64,000 bases of DNA from Winogradskyella schleiferi (GTDB taxonomy: Bacteria; Bacteroidota; Bacteroidia; Flavobacteriales; Flavobacteriaceae). This document shows, in pieces, positions 26,322 to 34,647 of this stretch. The stretch spans positions 1,704,501 through 1,768,500 of the forward strand of contig NZ_CP053351.1 in NCBI RefSeq assembly GCF_013394655.1. The letters are read 5' to 3'. Each line of letters starts with the position of its first letter. Positions within the stretch are counted from its first letter, which is position 1. A program made the translations under genes and the position numbers. The notes beneath the pieces were generated by a model that made no database searches, was not told the origin of the DNA, and was given only the letters and a program-made list of their open reading frames with translations.

Positions 26322-28289
26322 TCATTTCATGCTATACCGAAGTAATCTTAAGGCGTTCAATACGACAACAATCGTAGAGCCTTCATGAAATGCTACTGCT
26401 ACACCAATATTTGTTAACCCTAAAATAGTCACCGGAACTAATAGAACCACAACACCAAGACTTATAAAAATGTTTTGTTTGATGATACGCTTTGATGCGC
26501 GACTCAAACCAATAACAAAAGGTAAGTTTTCAATTTTATCGGACATTAAAGCCACATCCGCAGTTTCTAATGCCACATCGCTTCCTGCTGCTCCCATCGC
26601 AACACTAACTGTACTTAATGCCATTGCTGGTGCATCGTTAACACCATCACCAACCATTGCTATTTTCTTGTCTCGTTTAATTAATTGTTTAATTGCTGAA
26701 ACTTTGTCTTCTGGCAGTAAGTTTCCTTTGGCTTCTGTGAGTCCGATTTGTTTTGCAATAGCATCTCCGACATTTTGATGGTCTCCTGTGAGCATGATCA
26801 TGTATTTAATGCCAATTTCTTTTAATCGCTTTAAGGTCGAAGCCGCAGTTTTACGAGGTAAATCCATGACACTAATTAGTCCTACAATTTTAGTTTTATA
26901 AGCTACTAGCATTACCGTATGGCCATTTTTTAAAAGCTGATCCATTTTAGGGCGAATGGTATCATCTACTTTTATCCTTGAATCTTCCATGAGTTTTATA
27001 TTGCCTATAAAAACCCTATCATCAGCATAGAATGCATTTATACCTTTTCCCTGAACAGCATTAACGTTAGACGCTTTATGTTGAGACTCTAAATTGTATT
27101 TTAATTTTAAATCATTAGTTATGGCTTTAGCTAACGGATGGTTGCTTAAACTCTCAACATCCACTACTAATTGTGCTAAATCGCTTTCTCCTAAATCGCC
27201 TAGAGGAATCAAATTTGTAAGTTTTGGCTTGCCTTCAGTTAATGTGCCTGTTTTATCAAATGCGATTGTTGTGATTTCTCCTAAATCCTCCAAAGCTTTA
27301 CCTCCTTTGATGAGCACTCCATTTTGTGCCGCTCTAGCTATTCCACTCAAAACGGCACTTGGTGTAGAAATTGCCAACGCACAAGGACTAGCTGCTACCA
27401 ATACCGTAATTGCTCGGTATAAACTCGTATCAAAACTTTCATCTCTAATCAAGAATACAAAACACAGCAGAAAGACCACTAAAATAACTATGGGTACATA
27501 CCATTTTTCAAACTTTTTAGTGATTCGTTGTGTAGGGGATTTTTGGGCCTCAACCTCACTAACCATTTGAACTAACCGTGATACGGTAGAATCTTTACTT
27601 AATTTAAGTACCAGAACTTCAAGGCTGCTATCACCATTAATGGTACCAGCAAATACGATATGTTTTTTATCTATGTGTTTAAAATCTGGTAAATTATGTG
27701 TAGATTCTCTAAAGGTTTTATCAATAGGGATGCTTTCGCCTGTAATTGGTGCTTGATTGACACTACTGCTACCACTAATGATAACTCCATCTGCAGCAAT
27801 TTTTGTATTGGTTTTAATAACGATGACGTCGTTTATTTTTAGGTCTTCAATTGGTATGTCTTCCAATGTTCCGTTCCTCTTAACCAGCGCTGTTTTTGGT
27901 GAGAGATTTCCCAAAGCTTTAATTGATTTTTTAGCCTTGTTCATGGCATGATGCTCTAACGCATGGCCTAAACTAAATAAAAATAGAAGTAACGCACCTT
28001 CTGCCCAACTGCCTATATAGGCTGCGCCAACTGCGGCAGCAATCATTAAAAAATCAATATCAAACTCGCCCTTGGGGATTTTTTTTGAAGCTTCAACAGA
28101 GATGAAAACACCACCGAAAAAATAGGATATTATATAGCTCAACAAAGACATCCAATCTGCTAAGCCAGTTAATTTTTCAATTAAAAAGCCTATAAATAGA
28201 AATACGCCACATAAGATGGCGAAGTAGAGTTCAGTTTTTTTGCCTATAATTTGATGATTTAGGTGCAAGGTCGGTTTTTTATTTGCCAT
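26322..28289 (-). CDS. P1B-4-type heavy-metal-exporting P-type ATPase
   Basis: This 655-residue inner-membrane pump has no N-terminal heavy-metal-associated domain. The actuator motif TGES is at 183-186, the membrane metal site SPC at 301-303, the phosphorylated Asp345 in DKTGTLTEGKP, GDGVNDAPA follows, and HEGST at 635-639 lies in the last membrane segment. SPC together with HEG(S/G)T is the signature of the P1B-4 group, which exports Co2+, Fe2+ or Zn2+. A His-containing stretch (HALEHHAMNKAKK, about 109-121) follows the second pair of helices. It forms a separate transcript between the phosphatidyltransferase and MscS genes. Confidence 0.92.
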   Translation of the reverse strand: MANKKPTLHLNHQIIGKKTELYFAILCGVFLFIGFLIEKLTGLADWMSLLSYIISYFFGGVFISVEASKKIPKGEFDIDFLMIAAAVGAAYIGSWAEGALLLFLFSLGHALEHHAMNKAKKSIKALGNLSPKTALVKRNGTLEDIPIEDLKINDVIVIKTNTKIAADGVIISGSSSVNQAPITGESIPIDKTFRESTHNLPDFKHIDKKHIVFAGTINGDSSLEVLVLKLSKDSTVSRLVQMVSEVEAQKSPTQRITKKFEKWYVPIVILVVFLLCFVFLIRDESFDTSLYRAITVLVAASPCALAISTPSAVLSGIARAAQNGVLIKGGKALEDLGEITTIAFDKTGTLTEGKPKLTNLIPLGDLGESDLAQLVVDVESLSNHPLAKAITNDLKLKYNLESQHKASNVNAVQGKGINAFYADDRVFIGNIKLMEDSRIKVDDTIRPKMDQLLKNGHTVMLVAYKTKIVGLISVMDLPRKTAASTLKRLKEIGIKYMIMLTGDHQNVGDAIAKQIGLTEAKGNLLPEDKVSAIKQLIKRDKKIAMVGDGVNDAPAMALSTVSVAMGAAGSDVALETADVALMSDKIENLPFVIGLSRASKRIIKQNIFISLGVVVLLVPVTILGLTNIGVAVAFHEGSTIVVVLNALRLLRYSMK

Positions 28290-28378
28290 TAAAAATGATG
28301 CGTTCTTGATTCAAAATTAACAATAATTAATGGTCAGTAAGCACTTGAGCTTATCAATACCAATTATATTCTAAAAGA

Positions 28379-29302
28379 CTATTGTGGATTTTTAGATTTT
28401 TCTGACCTTATTTTCAATTCAGGAATTTTTATAAGCTCAAAAGTTGTCGATGCCAATACTACTTCTCCATTGGTTTTTTCAAAAGCTTTACGAATGCTAT
28501 CGTGAAGAAGATGTTTGGTCAACCGTCTTTTTTTGTAATCTACAATATATCTTAAATTAAATTCTACCCAATTATCCGTTAGTCTAATAGCAAGTGTGGG
28601 TTCAACTTCAGCATCTTCAATGTAAAATTTGTTCACTACGTCTTCCCATTGCGATTTAGATGCTATTGTGTATTCTGAAAGTATTTCTGAAGCCATCTTA
28701 ATAACAATAGATTTTGCCAATTCCATATCAGAACCATAACGAATCGGTAAATTGAATTGATCCCATATAAAGGGGAAATCCTGCGAATAGTTATAGATTG
28801 GTCCTTTAAAAACGAAGGCATTGCTCAACTTCACAATGCGCCCGCTATAATTATCACTTTCTACCCATTTTCCTATTTCCATCATGGTGGTATAAATACT
28901 ATCCACATCAATAACATCGCCTTTAATACCATTGATTTCAATACGATCACCTGGCTTATAAACTTTTACTAAAAAGATATAAATGGAACCAGCAATGCTT
29001 AATATGAGTTCTTGTAGCGTAAATGCCAAACCTGCTGTAAATAACCCGATGATTATGGTAAAATCCTTAATCGTTCCAGAAAAATAAGTGATGGCTAAAA
29101 AAACTAATAACACGTAACCTATTATCTCTATGCCTTTTTGTGCTTTATAACGTATTACAGTATTTGAAATCCGCTTTTTTAAATATCGTCTTAGCAACTG
29201 AATCACGAATAAAATAAGGACTAATATGAAAAGAAATTTGATGACACTCCACATAAAAGGGTTCGTATATAACCACTCTTTTATTTGTTCTATTACAGTC
29301 AT
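28379..29302 (-). CDS. Small-conductance mechanosensitive channel (MscS family)
   Basis: This 307-residue protein has about three N-terminal membrane segments (VIKFLFILVLILFVIQLL, GYVLLVFLAITYFSG, FTIIIGLFTAGLAFTLQELILSIAGSIYIF). The third is the pore-lining helix, followed by the beta domain (YKPGDRIEINGIKGDVIDVDSIYTTMMEIG) and a C-terminal alpha/beta domain. It releases solutes during osmotic downshift or acts as a signalling channel. It stands alone. Confidence 0.92.
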   Translation of the reverse strand: MTVIEQIKEWLYTNPFMWSVIKFLFILVLILFVIQLLRRYLKKRISNTVIRYKAQKGIEIIGYVLLVFLAITYFSGTIKDFTIIIGLFTAGLAFTLQELILSIAGSIYIFLVKVYKPGDRIEINGIKGDVIDVDSIYTTMMEIGKWVESDNYSGRIVKLSNAFVFKGPIYNYSQDFPFIWDQFNLPIRYGSDMELAKSIVIKMASEILSEYTIASKSQWEDVVNKFYIEDAEVEPTLAIRLTDNWVEFNLRYIVDYKKRRLTKHLLHDSIRKAFEKTNGEVVLASTTFELIKIPELKIRSEKSKNPQ

Positions 29303-29396
29303 GATTAGGTTATTAGAAATCCTAATGAATTTCGATTGATTCTATAATTTCCGCACGCTTTTAAGACAAAACATTTGGTAAAAATCATACTAGCTC
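29303..29396. other. Short spacer before MscS gene
   Basis: Part of a 390-bp gap between the MscS and ABC genes. The remainder of the gap holds a broken small gene and a Crp/Fnr-like box, listed separately. Confidence 0.4.
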
Positions 29397-29609
29397 TTAC
29401 ACTTTATTGTGTGTATTTGTATACTGTATTAGTATCTCTTTTAGATTTTCTAAATAATCTTCCATAACACTAATGGTCATATCTGGATGAATTTCATCTG
29501 AAATCGTTAATGGATTTTCATCTAGCGTAGCATAGAGCTAAAGGTAATTTACGTCTATACTTGTGGTTAAAGTTGTTAGTTGATCTTCGATGTCTTGAAG
29601 TGTTGTCAT
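29397..29609 (-). pseudogene. Small 70-codon gene interrupted by one amber codon
   Basis: From the ATG at 29609 the frame reads MTTLQDIEDQLTTL ... NYL, meets TAG at 29538-29540 (codon 24), then continues in frame with well-formed, acidic, helix-like protein (LDENPLTISDEIHPDM and EDYLENLKEILIQY) to TAA at 29397. A single change of TAG to CAG would restore a 70-residue protein. A perfect TGAT-N4-ATCA box lies 55 bp upstream, as in the stress genes, so the unit looks like a real member of that regulon. It is either recently inactivated or a sequencing error; I do not recognise the family. Confidence 0.6.
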
Positions 29610-29664
29610 AACATTTGTCTTAAAATAGTAATATAAAGTTATCTGTAAATTGAATTAATAAAGA

Positions 29665-29676
29665 TGATTATTATCA
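29665..29676. promoter_or_regulatory. Candidate Crp/Fnr box before the interrupted small gene
   Basis: TGATTATTATCA fits TGAT-N4-ATCA exactly and lies 55 bp before the ATG at 29609. Confidence 0.6.
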
Positions 29677-29692
29677 TATATATCAGCCATTG

Positions 29693-30367
29693 TTATGGTA
29701 ATATTTTGCCATCTTCCATTTGAATAATTCTATTTGTTTTTTTTGCAAAATCCTCATCGTGTGTCACTACTAAAAGTGATAACCCTTGTTCTTCACTCAA
29801 TTTTTTAAAAATGTTAAATACATTTTCTGCATTGTGGCTATCCAAATTTCCAGTTGGCTCATCTCCCATAATTATAGAAGGATTGTTGATTAGTGCACGA
29901 GCAATAGCAACACGCTGTTTTTCACCTCCAGATACTTGTGACGCTTTTTTATGAGCTAAATGTTCAATATTTAGAATTTTAAGTTTTTCGATGGCATTTT
30001 GTTCAATTTCCAGCAGTGGTTTTTCAGCCAATTTTTTCGCAGGAAGCATGACGTTTTCAAGAACCGAAAACTCTGAAAGTAAATAATGAAACTGAAAAAC
30101 GAAACCAATATGCTTGTTACGTAAAAAAGATAAATACATACGTTCTTGTCCTGTAATAAGTTGATTATTTAGAAATAACTCGCCTTCATAATCAGTATCC
30201 ATGGTAGAAAGAATATAAAGCAAGGTCGATTTTCCACAACCTGATTTCCCCATAATAGATGCAAATTCTCCTTTTTTAATTTGAAAACTGATATCCTTCA
30301 ACACATGAAACTTCACAGGTTTGTTAAAATATTTATTAATATGTTTAGCTTCTAAAACAACACTCAT
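29693..30367 (-). CDS. ABC transporter ATP-binding protein (MacB/LolD type)
   Basis: This 224-residue ATPase has Walker A GKSGCGKST (40-48), ABC signature VSGGEKQRVAIARAL, Walker B IIMGDEPTGNLDS and the switch His in VVTHDEDFA. The Leu/Lys-rich MSVVLEAKHINKYF start and GNLDSHNAENVF are typical of the LolD/MacB/FtsE group. It energises the permease encoded 1 bp upstream (30369-31631). With the membrane-fusion lipoprotein it forms an efflux or lipoprotein-handling system of the MacAB kind. Confidence 0.93.
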   Translation of the reverse strand: MSVVLEAKHINKYFNKPVKFHVLKDISFQIKKGEFASIMGKSGCGKSTLLYILSTMDTDYEGELFLNNQLITGQERMYLSFLRNKHIGFVFQFHYLLSEFSVLENVMLPAKKLAEKPLLEIEQNAIEKLKILNIEHLAHKKASQVSGGEKQRVAIARALINNPSIIMGDEPTGNLDSHNAENVFNIFKKLSEEQGLSLLVVTHDEDFAKKTNRIIQMEDGKILP

Positions 30368-30368
30368 A

Positions 30369-31631
30369 TTACTGACCTCTTATAATTTTAACAGGATCTA
30401 TTCTTTTTGCTTTATTAGATGGTAAATAACCTGCAAGAAAGGTTGAAACCATCGCAAAAGAAAACCCAATGACAAAGAATAACGGATCTCTATTTATGGG
30501 ATACGTTTCTACAGTTGGTAAAGCCTCAGTTTTGAATGGAATTGTATCAATAAAGCTTGTCAATCCAAAACCAATGAGCAAACCTAAAACACCTCCAACA
30601 AAACCAATAATCATGGCTTGACTCATAAAAATGAGTTGAACATCTTTACCAGAAAATCCTGTAGCTTTAAGAATAGCAATATCATTCATTTTCTCATAAA
30701 TTAGCATATTCAATATATTATAAATACCAAAACCTGCAACTATGAGAAGTGTTATAGATACTGCATAAGTAATGAGGTTTCTGATTGTTGTTCCTGTTTC
30801 AAACTGTGCATTTGCAGTTTTTATATCAATGGCTCTGAGCTGAAATTGTTGCTCTATTTTTTCAGCAAGCGGTCCAGCTTTCTCTATATCGAATAATTTC
30901 ACGTTAATATCTGTGATATAATTATTGGCTTCTCCTAAAATACGCTGTACCGTTTTAATGTTGGTAAAACTTTGAATAGCATCTAAATCTGCTATACCAC
31001 TTTGGTAAAAACCTACAATCTTTAATGGAAAAATACCACCATTTATTGGGCTTACTTGAACCCGATCTCCAATTTTTAAAGCCATTTTTTTTGCAATTCC
31101 AATACCCAATAAAATACCATTATCTGTATTTTGCAAAGCTTCCTCAGAACCTTCTACAATGTAATCTCCCATATTAAAATATATAGCTTCGTCAATTGGG
31201 TTGATACCTGTGAGATTTCCTCCAATTTCTATTGATCCAGCGATGTAGAAAATCTGCGTTTTTACCTGCGGGAGTGCTCCTCGCACGTTATCATCTTTTT
31301 CTAAGTAATTAATAATAGGTAAGGCATTATGAATTTTTTTCTGGCTTAATTTCGGTTTTATGGAATGAATGACTTTAAAACTTTCATTAAGATCACTATA
31401 CAATGACACAGGTTGCTTTTTGGAAGGTTCAATTTCGTTATAAACATGAATGTGTGGTGTTTGATTTAAAATTAAATCGTCTAACATGGTATTTAAACCA
31501 GTCATAAAACACACTAAGGTAATGTAGGAACCAATACCGAATGTCACACCTAATGCAGCAATCGAAGTTTGCTTTATCTTAGTGAGCAAATGCGTTTTTG
31601 CAATACCTAATATGATGCTCCAATTGGTCAT
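30369..31631 (-). CDS. ABC transporter permease (MacB/FtsX family)
   Basis: This 420-residue permease has one N-terminal helix (KQTSIAALGVTFGIGSYITLVCFMTG), a large periplasmic domain (about 50-270) and three C-terminal helices (ITYAVSITLLIVAGFGIYNILNMLIYEKMNDIAILKATGFSGKDV and later). This is the MacB/FtsX layout. The start overlaps the end of the membrane-fusion gene by 4 bp and the ATPase gene follows after 1 bp, so the three are one operon. The substrate is unknown. Confidence 0.92.
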   Translation of the reverse strand: MTNWSIILGIAKTHLLTKIKQTSIAALGVTFGIGSYITLVCFMTGLNTMLDDLILNQTPHIHVYNEIEPSKKQPVSLYSDLNESFKVIHSIKPKLSQKKIHNALPIINYLEKDDNVRGALPQVKTQIFYIAGSIEIGGNLTGINPIDEAIYFNMGDYIVEGSEEALQNTDNGILLGIGIAKKMALKIGDRVQVSPINGGIFPLKIVGFYQSGIADLDAIQSFTNIKTVQRILGEANNYITDINVKLFDIEKAGPLAEKIEQQFQLRAIDIKTANAQFETGTTIRNLITYAVSITLLIVAGFGIYNILNMLIYEKMNDIAILKATGFSGKDVQLIFMSQAMIIGFVGGVLGLLIGFGLTSFIDTIPFKTEALPTVETYPINRDPLFFVIGFSFAMVSTFLAGYLPSNKAKRIDPVKIIRGQ

Positions 31632-32710
31632 TTATTTGGTTTGTAGATATAGTTGTTTTTATTAATACCCGAAAGGATTTCAATTGTATCCATATTTTGC
31701 AAACCTATCTTTACACTTACAATCCCTTCGTCGGTTTTCACTTTATCCTTATCTATCAAATATGATTTAGGAATAGTCAATACTTTGTCTTTTTTGGCTA
31801 TAATAATATTGGCTTCTCCAGAAAGTCCTGGATACAATACTTCAGGTTGGTTTTCAAAAATAGCTTCTACGGTAAAAGTTTGATTGCGTTCATCTTTTTT
31901 TGGGTAAATTTTAGATACTTGAGCTTTAAATATCGAATCTGAATAAGCTTCTAGATTGATTAATACTCGTTGCGCATTAAGTATTCTAACAATATCAACT
32001 TCATCTACTAATAGTTTTATTACGAAACGATTGGCACTTCCAATAGCAGCTATAGGCTCAATGCTCGTTATAATTTCTCCTGGTTCTTTAAATAGGGCAT
32101 AAATTTTTCCATCCATTTTGCTAGTAACTGTAAAGTCATTAGTTGCGATAGTAGCAGTATGATAATTGTTTTGTGCTTGTTTTACCGTTGTCTTAAGTTC
32201 GTTTTTAGTTCGGTTATATTTATTTTTTAAAAGTTTCAACTGATTCGAAGCCAATTCATAAGTAAGTTTTTTAGTGTCGTATTGTAATCTAGAACCTATG
32301 TGCTGTTTCCAAAGGTTTTTTTGCCTGTAATAATTAATGGAATCATTTTTTAACTTTAGTCTAGCTGCATCAATCTCATCTTTTATACTGCTCAAAATCG
32401 CAGCACTACCATTATAATTTTCTTTAGCAAGTTCTAAAGCGAACTTGGCATTTTGACTATTCAACGTTGGCCTCTTGTTAATGATTTGAAATAAGGGTTT
32501 GTTCTTAGTAACCAAGTCTCCTTCTTCTACAAAAACTTCGTCCAAAATCCCTGAAACAATGGCATAAACCTGATAAAGGCTATCTGGTTGAATCGTAGCC
32601 GAAGCATAAACAGATTCCGTTAACGACTGTTCTTTAGGTAAAATTTTAACTTGTTTATCTAAGCAAGATACTGTTAGTAGTAAAACACTAATAAAAAATA
32701 TATCTTTCAT
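31628..32710 (-). CDS. Membrane-fusion (HlyD/MacA-type) lipoprotein
   Basis: This 360-residue adaptor has an N-terminal lipobox (LLTVSC, Cys16). A biotinyl-lipoyl half-motif follows (VYAIVSGILDEVFVEEGDLVTKNKPLFQI), then a long coiled coil of about residues 75-185, a second half-motif (KMDGKIYALFKEPGEIIT) and beta-barrel domains. It links the inner-membrane ABC pump to the outer membrane. It lies 2 bp behind the M50 protease gene. No outer-membrane factor gene is in the window. Confidence 0.88.
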   Translation of the reverse strand: MKDIFFISVLLLTVSCLDKQVKILPKEQSLTESVYASATIQPDSLYQVYAIVSGILDEVFVEEGDLVTKNKPLFQIINKRPTLNSQNAKFALELAKENYNGSAAILSSIKDEIDAARLKLKNDSINYYRQKNLWKQHIGSRLQYDTKKLTYELASNQLKLLKNKYNRTKNELKTTVKQAQNNYHTATIATNDFTVTSKMDGKIYALFKEPGEIITSIEPIAAIGSANRFVIKLLVDEVDIVRILNAQRVLINLEAYSDSIFKAQVSKIYPKKDERNQTFTVEAIFENQPEVLYPGLSGEANIIIAKKDKVLTIPKSYLIDKDKVKTDEGIVSVKIGLQNMDTIEILSGINKNNYIYKPNK

Positions 32711-32712
32711 GT

Positions 32713-33798
32713 CTAATACGCCAATTTCGATTGTAATAAAATGTATTCATTTAAGTTAATTGCATCTATAGCTCCAATGAGTCGATTCTCATTAATAACT
32801 GGAACAATAACTTGTTTTTCATTGTAAATGAGATGATAAATTGATTTAAGATCGTCAGTATTTTGAACGGTTTTAAACGTTGTATCCATAATATCCTCGA
32901 CCAAAACATTTTTATTGGAATTTTCAATTATCGCTTTATGAATCAATATGCCTTTAACTATTCCATCTTCTACGACGGTAAAATTAATTTCAGTTCCAGA
33001 AATTATCTTGTTCACAACACAATCTATAGAGTCTTTGGGTCTAAACGTTGTTATATCGAGTAACATCGCTTCTTCAACAGTATGACCTTTAAGCAATGTT
33101 AACTGTTGAACCATATGGTTTTCTCCATAGGCTCCCAAAAAAATAAATAAAGCAATCAGAATAAGTAAGGGCTTATAGAGTAGGCCAATCAATAAAAATA
33201 CAACTGCAATAAATTGTCCAAAACTTGCAGCTATTTGTGTGGCTTTGCTACGATCCATTTTCAGTGCTAATAAGGCCCTTAATAGTCGACCACCATCCAT
33301 CGGAAAAGCTGGTATCATATTAAACAGAGCTAAACCAACATTGACAATCAATAAAAAGAATAAAAAATTTTGAAAGGAGAGGCTTGCAAATACGTCGTAA
33401 GCATCTGTAAAATTCTGATTAAACAAATCTTTAAAAGGAATACTAAAATAAAGTAAAATAGCTATTGCTACATTCACTAAAGGTCCCGCAATAACGATAT
33501 AAAGCTCTTGTTTTGGCGATTCAGGGATTTTATTAAAACTCGCCATCCCACCAATTGGTAGAAGCGTAATTTTTTCTGTCTTAACTCCAAAACGTTTAGC
33601 TGTTAATGCGTGTCCTAATTCATGCAATACAACACATAGAAATACTGCAAATACAAAGGCAATATTAAATAAAATACTTTTGGTGTTACCTCCATGTTTT
33701 AATTCATAAAATACAATCCAAGCAATTAATAGGAAAAACGTCCAATGAATTTTAATTTTAATACCAGAAATACTACCTAAATTTAAATTAGCTTTCAT
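32713..33798 (-). CDS. Site-2 protease (M50) with C-terminal CBS pair
   Basis: This 361-residue intramembrane metalloprotease has the zinc motif HELGH (59-63) and a second motif [11 protein letters not shown] (about 165-175), with about six membrane segments. A pair of CBS domains at about 235-355 ([18 protein letters not shown] ... [24 protein letters not shown]) probably senses nucleotides. The order is like that of Rv2869c/SpoIVFB-type proteases. It is first in an operon with the adaptor-permease-ATPase genes. Its substrate, perhaps an anti-sigma or membrane stress protein, is unknown. Confidence 0.93.
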   Translation of the reverse strand: MKANLNLGSISGIKIKIHWTFFLLIAWIVFYELKHGGNTKSILFNIAFVFAVFLCVVLHELGHALTAKRFGVKTEKITLLPIGGMASFNKIPESPKQELYIVIAGPLVNVAIAILLYFSIPFKDLFNQNFTDAYDVFASLSFQNFLFFLLIVNVGLALFNMIPAFPMDGGRLLRALLALKMDRSKATQIAASFGQFIAVVFLLIGLLYKPLLILIALFIFLGAYGENHMVQQLTLLKGHTVEEAMLLDITTFRPKDSIDCVVNKIISGTEINFTVVEDGIVKGILIHKAIIENSNKNVLVEDIMDTTFKTVQNTDDLKSIYHLIYNEKQVIVPVINENRLIGAIDAINLNEYILLQSKLAY

Positions 33799-34082
33799 TG
33801 TCTTAAATTATTAAGATTAATCTACTGATGTAGTCATTTATAGAATCTCAACCATATTCCTGCAACATTTAGAAAAGTGCGTTCATTTATAGCTAAAGCT
33901 TCTCATGCGTTTAAATAGAAAGAGCCTTCATTTTATTTTACAGCAATGGTTTATATTCCAAGTGTTTTCATATTTAGTTGAGTAAGCATTCCAAAACATT
34001 ATTTTTTCGAAATTAAAATGAATTATTGTTCTACTTTTTAAAATGATACAGATACCATTTAGGAGAAATAATAACCCATGTA

Positions 34083-34493
34083 TTATGACTTTTTTAATTC
34101 CATATTCAATTTGGCCATTAGTATTAATTCTGATTTATTAATACCAGAAAAAGCATAGGCAATGGCTGTACCTGTTTTTAAAATCAACTTTTTTACTTCT
34201 TCGGTAAATAGATGGCTCTGCGCATTTTTATAAGATACAAAATCATTGTAACAGGCATTAATATCAATTTCTTTGTCATAATTGAGCCAATCAAAAACAG
34301 CTTCTATTTGGTAAGCAGCATCAACACCAAATACATCTTCAATATCATCTACATCAAGCCAATTTTCTTTAACAAATGTTTTGAGTTTTTTAATTTCTAT
34401 AGGCTTTACGGTTCCATCGGTTGCTGCTATGGCATAAAATAATTTACCGAGATTTTGGTAAAACTTTAATGTCATTTTCTTTTTAGTCATCAT
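34083..34493 (-). CDS. TerB-like small helical protein
   Basis: About 136 residues. All-alpha with KLFYAIAATDGTVKPIEIKKLKTFVKENW and YDKEIDINACYNDFVSYKN, resembling TerB-fold proteins with their acidic metal-binding D/E pattern. The frame opens with TTG at 34502; ATG at 34493 with GGAA upstream is the better start. It is divergent from the LOV kinase gene, and the two share a perfect TGAT-N4-ATCA box (34548-34559). TerB-like relatives occur in stress and tellurite-resistance proteins; the function here is unknown. Confidence 0.65.
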   Translation of the reverse strand: MMTKKKMTLKFYQNLGKLFYAIAATDGTVKPIEIKKLKTFVKENWLDVDDIEDVFGVDAAYQIEAVFDWLNYDKEIDINACYNDFVSYKNAQSHLFTEEVKKLILKTGTAIAYAFSGINKSELILMAKLNMELKKS

Positions 34494-34547
34494 CAGTTCC
34501 AATTTAATATATACAGTAAATTTAAATTTCTAATTTGAGGCACGGAA

Positions 34548-34559
34548 TGATATTTATCA
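34548..34559. promoter_or_regulatory. Candidate Crp/Fnr box shared by TerB-like and LOV kinase genes
   Basis: TGATATTTATCA is a perfect TGAT-N4-ATCA site. It lies 55 bp before the TerB-like start and 89 bp before the kinase ATG, so the kinase/regulator operon may control itself. Confidence 0.65.
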
Positions 34560-34647
34560 GCTAAAAATGATTTCTTAAACCTTAACAAACTCAGTGCTAA
34601 TAATTAGAGATGAATATTTATATTTAAGCTATCAATTCAACCTTAGT

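Noticed and set aside
28345..28357. TTGAGCTTATCAA upstream of the P-type ATPase as a further Crp/Fnr box
   Set aside because: The spacing between half-sites is one base short of TTGAT-N4-ATCAA, so I did not count it.
32863..33063. Plus-strand frames opposite the M50 and other genes
   Set aside because: They lie antisense to genes with clear family motifs and show no family motif of their own.
33826..33836. TGATGTAGTCA upstream of the M50 operon as a Crp/Fnr box
   Set aside because: It is 11 bp long with an N3 spacer and one mismatch, and is too close to the start codon compared with the other sites.
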